A stretch of 25,210 bases of DNA, from positions 1 to 25,210 of the forward strand of contig CATISE010000218.1 of the NCBI GenBank assembly GCA_949538655.1. The letters run 5' to 3'. The notes beneath the pieces were generated by a model, which saw nothing but the letters and a program-made list of their open reading frames with translations, was not told the DNA's origin and did no database searches. Within the stretch, counting starts at the first letter, position 1; each line of letters opens with the position of its first letter. Of the stretch, positions 24,549-25,210 are shown in pieces. The translations under genes were made by a program, and so were the position numbers. This DNA comes from Marine Group II euryarchaeote MED-G33 (GTDB lineage: Archaea; Thermoplasmatota; Poseidoniia; Poseidoniales; Thalassarchaeaceae).

Positions 24549-24605
24549 AAAAAAATGCGGGGGTTGTAAAAAAGTTGGATCTCGGCCGCCCCGAAAGGCG
24601 GCCGA
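24549..24605 (-). terminator. rRNA terminator
   Basis: On the minus strand, beginning about 25 bases after the 5S 3' end, is a perfect 8-bp stem CGGCCGCC/GGCGGCCG (24597-24604 with 24583-24590) with a 6-base loop. It is followed by a T6 run (24568-24573) and a T7 run (24549-24555). Archaeal termination relies mainly on the T-runs, and the double run fits a strong rRNA terminator. The remaining 86 bases to the eif6 start show no clear TATA box. Confidence 0.75.
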
Positions 24606-24629
24606 AATCCGGAAAGAGGAGTAAAGGAG

Positions 24630-24744
24630 ACACAACGACACGCGTTCCCGTGGACTCTCGTACCACAGTACAAACAATGACGCAGGAGGTCTTGACTTCC
24701 GGGTTCGGAATGGGACCGGGTAGACACCTCCGCTATGGTCGTGT
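24630..24744 (-). rRNA. rrf: 5S ribosomal RNA
   Basis: The minus strand carries the conserved 5S core: CATAGCGG after helix I, then GTCCCATTCCGAACCCGGAAGTCAAG, quoted here as GTCCCATTCCGAACCCGG followed by AAGTCAAG. The ends pair as ACACGAC with GTTGTGT (helix I, one G-U). Ends are set from this helix and may be off by a few bases. It lies about 70 bases after the 23S 3' end, with no tRNA between. Confidence 0.93.
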
Positions 24745-24788
24745 ACAACTCCTCTCGAATTTGAATCGACGTTTTTATTGAACAGAGG

Positions 24789-24804
24789 CCCACACAGGTG
24801 TGGG
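24789..24804 (-). repeat. Hairpin in the 23S-5S spacer
   Basis: CCCACAC-AG-GTGTGGG is a perfect inverted repeat in the 23S-5S spacer. It lies just beyond a T7 run (24810-24816) that follows the approximate 23S 3' end on the minus strand. It could be a processing signal or a remnant terminator; the sequence alone does not decide. Confidence 0.4.
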
Positions 24805-24817
24805 TGCGGAAAAAAAT

Positions 24818-25210
24818 AGAAGATGCTCGAGCGATTAGTGCTGCTGGGCTACACACCTCGGCGAACCTTGGTGCTTACACCCGCAGTCTATCAAACCGAT
24901 CTTTTATCGGAGCTCTGAGATACCTCGTCTTCAGGTTGACTTCGAGCTTAGATGCTTTCAGCTCTTATCCATTGGTGCGTGGCTACCCAGCATTGCCTTA
25001 GCAGACAACTGGTAGACTAGTGGCACCGAGACTCCGTTCCTCTCGTACTAAGAGCCCCTTCCCGTCAGGTATCTTACGCGCTTCAGCCACAAAGCAACAA
25101 ACCTGTCTCACGACGGTCTAAACCCATCTCACGATCCCTTTTAATGGGCGAACAACCCCACCCTTGGGTCCTGCTGCAGACCCAGGATAGGAAGAGACGA
25201 CATCGAAGTA
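24818..25210 (-). rRNA. rrl: 23S ribosomal RNA, 3' end (runs off right edge)
   Basis: About 390 bases of the 3' part of domain VI are present. The sarcin-ricin loop sequence AGTACGAGAGGAACGG is seen on the minus strand at 25049-25034, and CTGAAAGCATCTAAGC, the conserved element near the 3' end, at about 24962-24947. The exact 3' end cannot be fixed by eye and is placed near 24818, before the T7 run. The gene continues beyond the window. Confidence 0.95.

Noticed and set aside
24463..24666. N-terminal extension of eif6 upstream of 24462
   Set aside because: The extension would read through the rRNA terminator and into 5S rRNA, and the family starts at the MGLKASD-type N-terminus with a good GGAGG.

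Overview
The window looks like a piece of a euryarchaeal chromosome, most likely from the Thermoplasmatota and plausibly a marine Poseidoniales (Marine Group II) archaeon. The domain assignment is secure because several genes are archaeal or archaeal/eukaryotic in type: eIF6, Rpo7 (RpoE'), Spt4, ribosomal proteins S24e and S27ae, the DtdA-type D-aminoacyl-tRNA deacylase, and an HVO_0476-like zinc-ribbon/DUF531 pair. The narrower placement is inference from style: moderate G+C, very large secreted beta-sandwich proteins and very tight gene packing.

Layout from left to right. Positions 1-4762 (minus) are the 5' part of a giant secreted protein gene that runs off the left edge. It has no stop in this window and encodes at least 1587 residues. 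Two divergent tRNA genes follow, tRNA-Thr(GGT) on minus and tRNA-Ser(GGA) on plus. A tight plus-strand cluster comes next: a polytopic membrane protein with C-terminal zinc-ribbon motifs, a SufS-like cysteine desulfurase, and a membrane-anchored subtilisin-like protease. A minus-strand class I methyltransferase-like gene converges on it. Divergent from that gene is a plus pair, a zinc-ribbon protein and a helical-repeat/DUF531 fusion. Next come minus-strand proline dehydrogenase and an uncharacterised propeller-like protein, then plus-strand dtdA.

From 16296 down to 14804 on minus lies the classical archaeal information-processing operon rpoE-spt4-rps24e-rps27ae. Its Spt4 carries an unusual insertion of about 60 residues between the two zinc-binding Cys pairs. 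The divergent intergenic region at 16297-16548 holds a GC-rich, strongly foldable block and a perfect 17-base palindrome. It is followed by a second giant surface protein of 1874 aa (plus), with an FG-GAP-like N-terminal half, at least five NEW3/CARDB-like beta-sandwich repeats, a C-terminal membrane anchor and a charged cytoplasmic tail. A small uncharacterised gene follows it directly. The right end, all on minus, holds purC, eif6, an rRNA terminator, 5S rRNA and the 3' end of 23S rRNA, which runs off the right edge.

The window is mostly housekeeping (ribosome, transcription, purine synthesis, tRNA proofreading) interleaved with cell-surface genes. Converging genes abut or overlap by a few bases at every junction, so transcription termination must be handled without intergenic space. 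No CRISPR array, insertion sequence, integrase, prophage or known defence module was seen. The least explained elements are the three-gene membrane/desulfurase/protease cluster, the foldable block upstream of rpoE, the enlarged Spt4, and small hairpins placed at the starts of the surface-protein genes.
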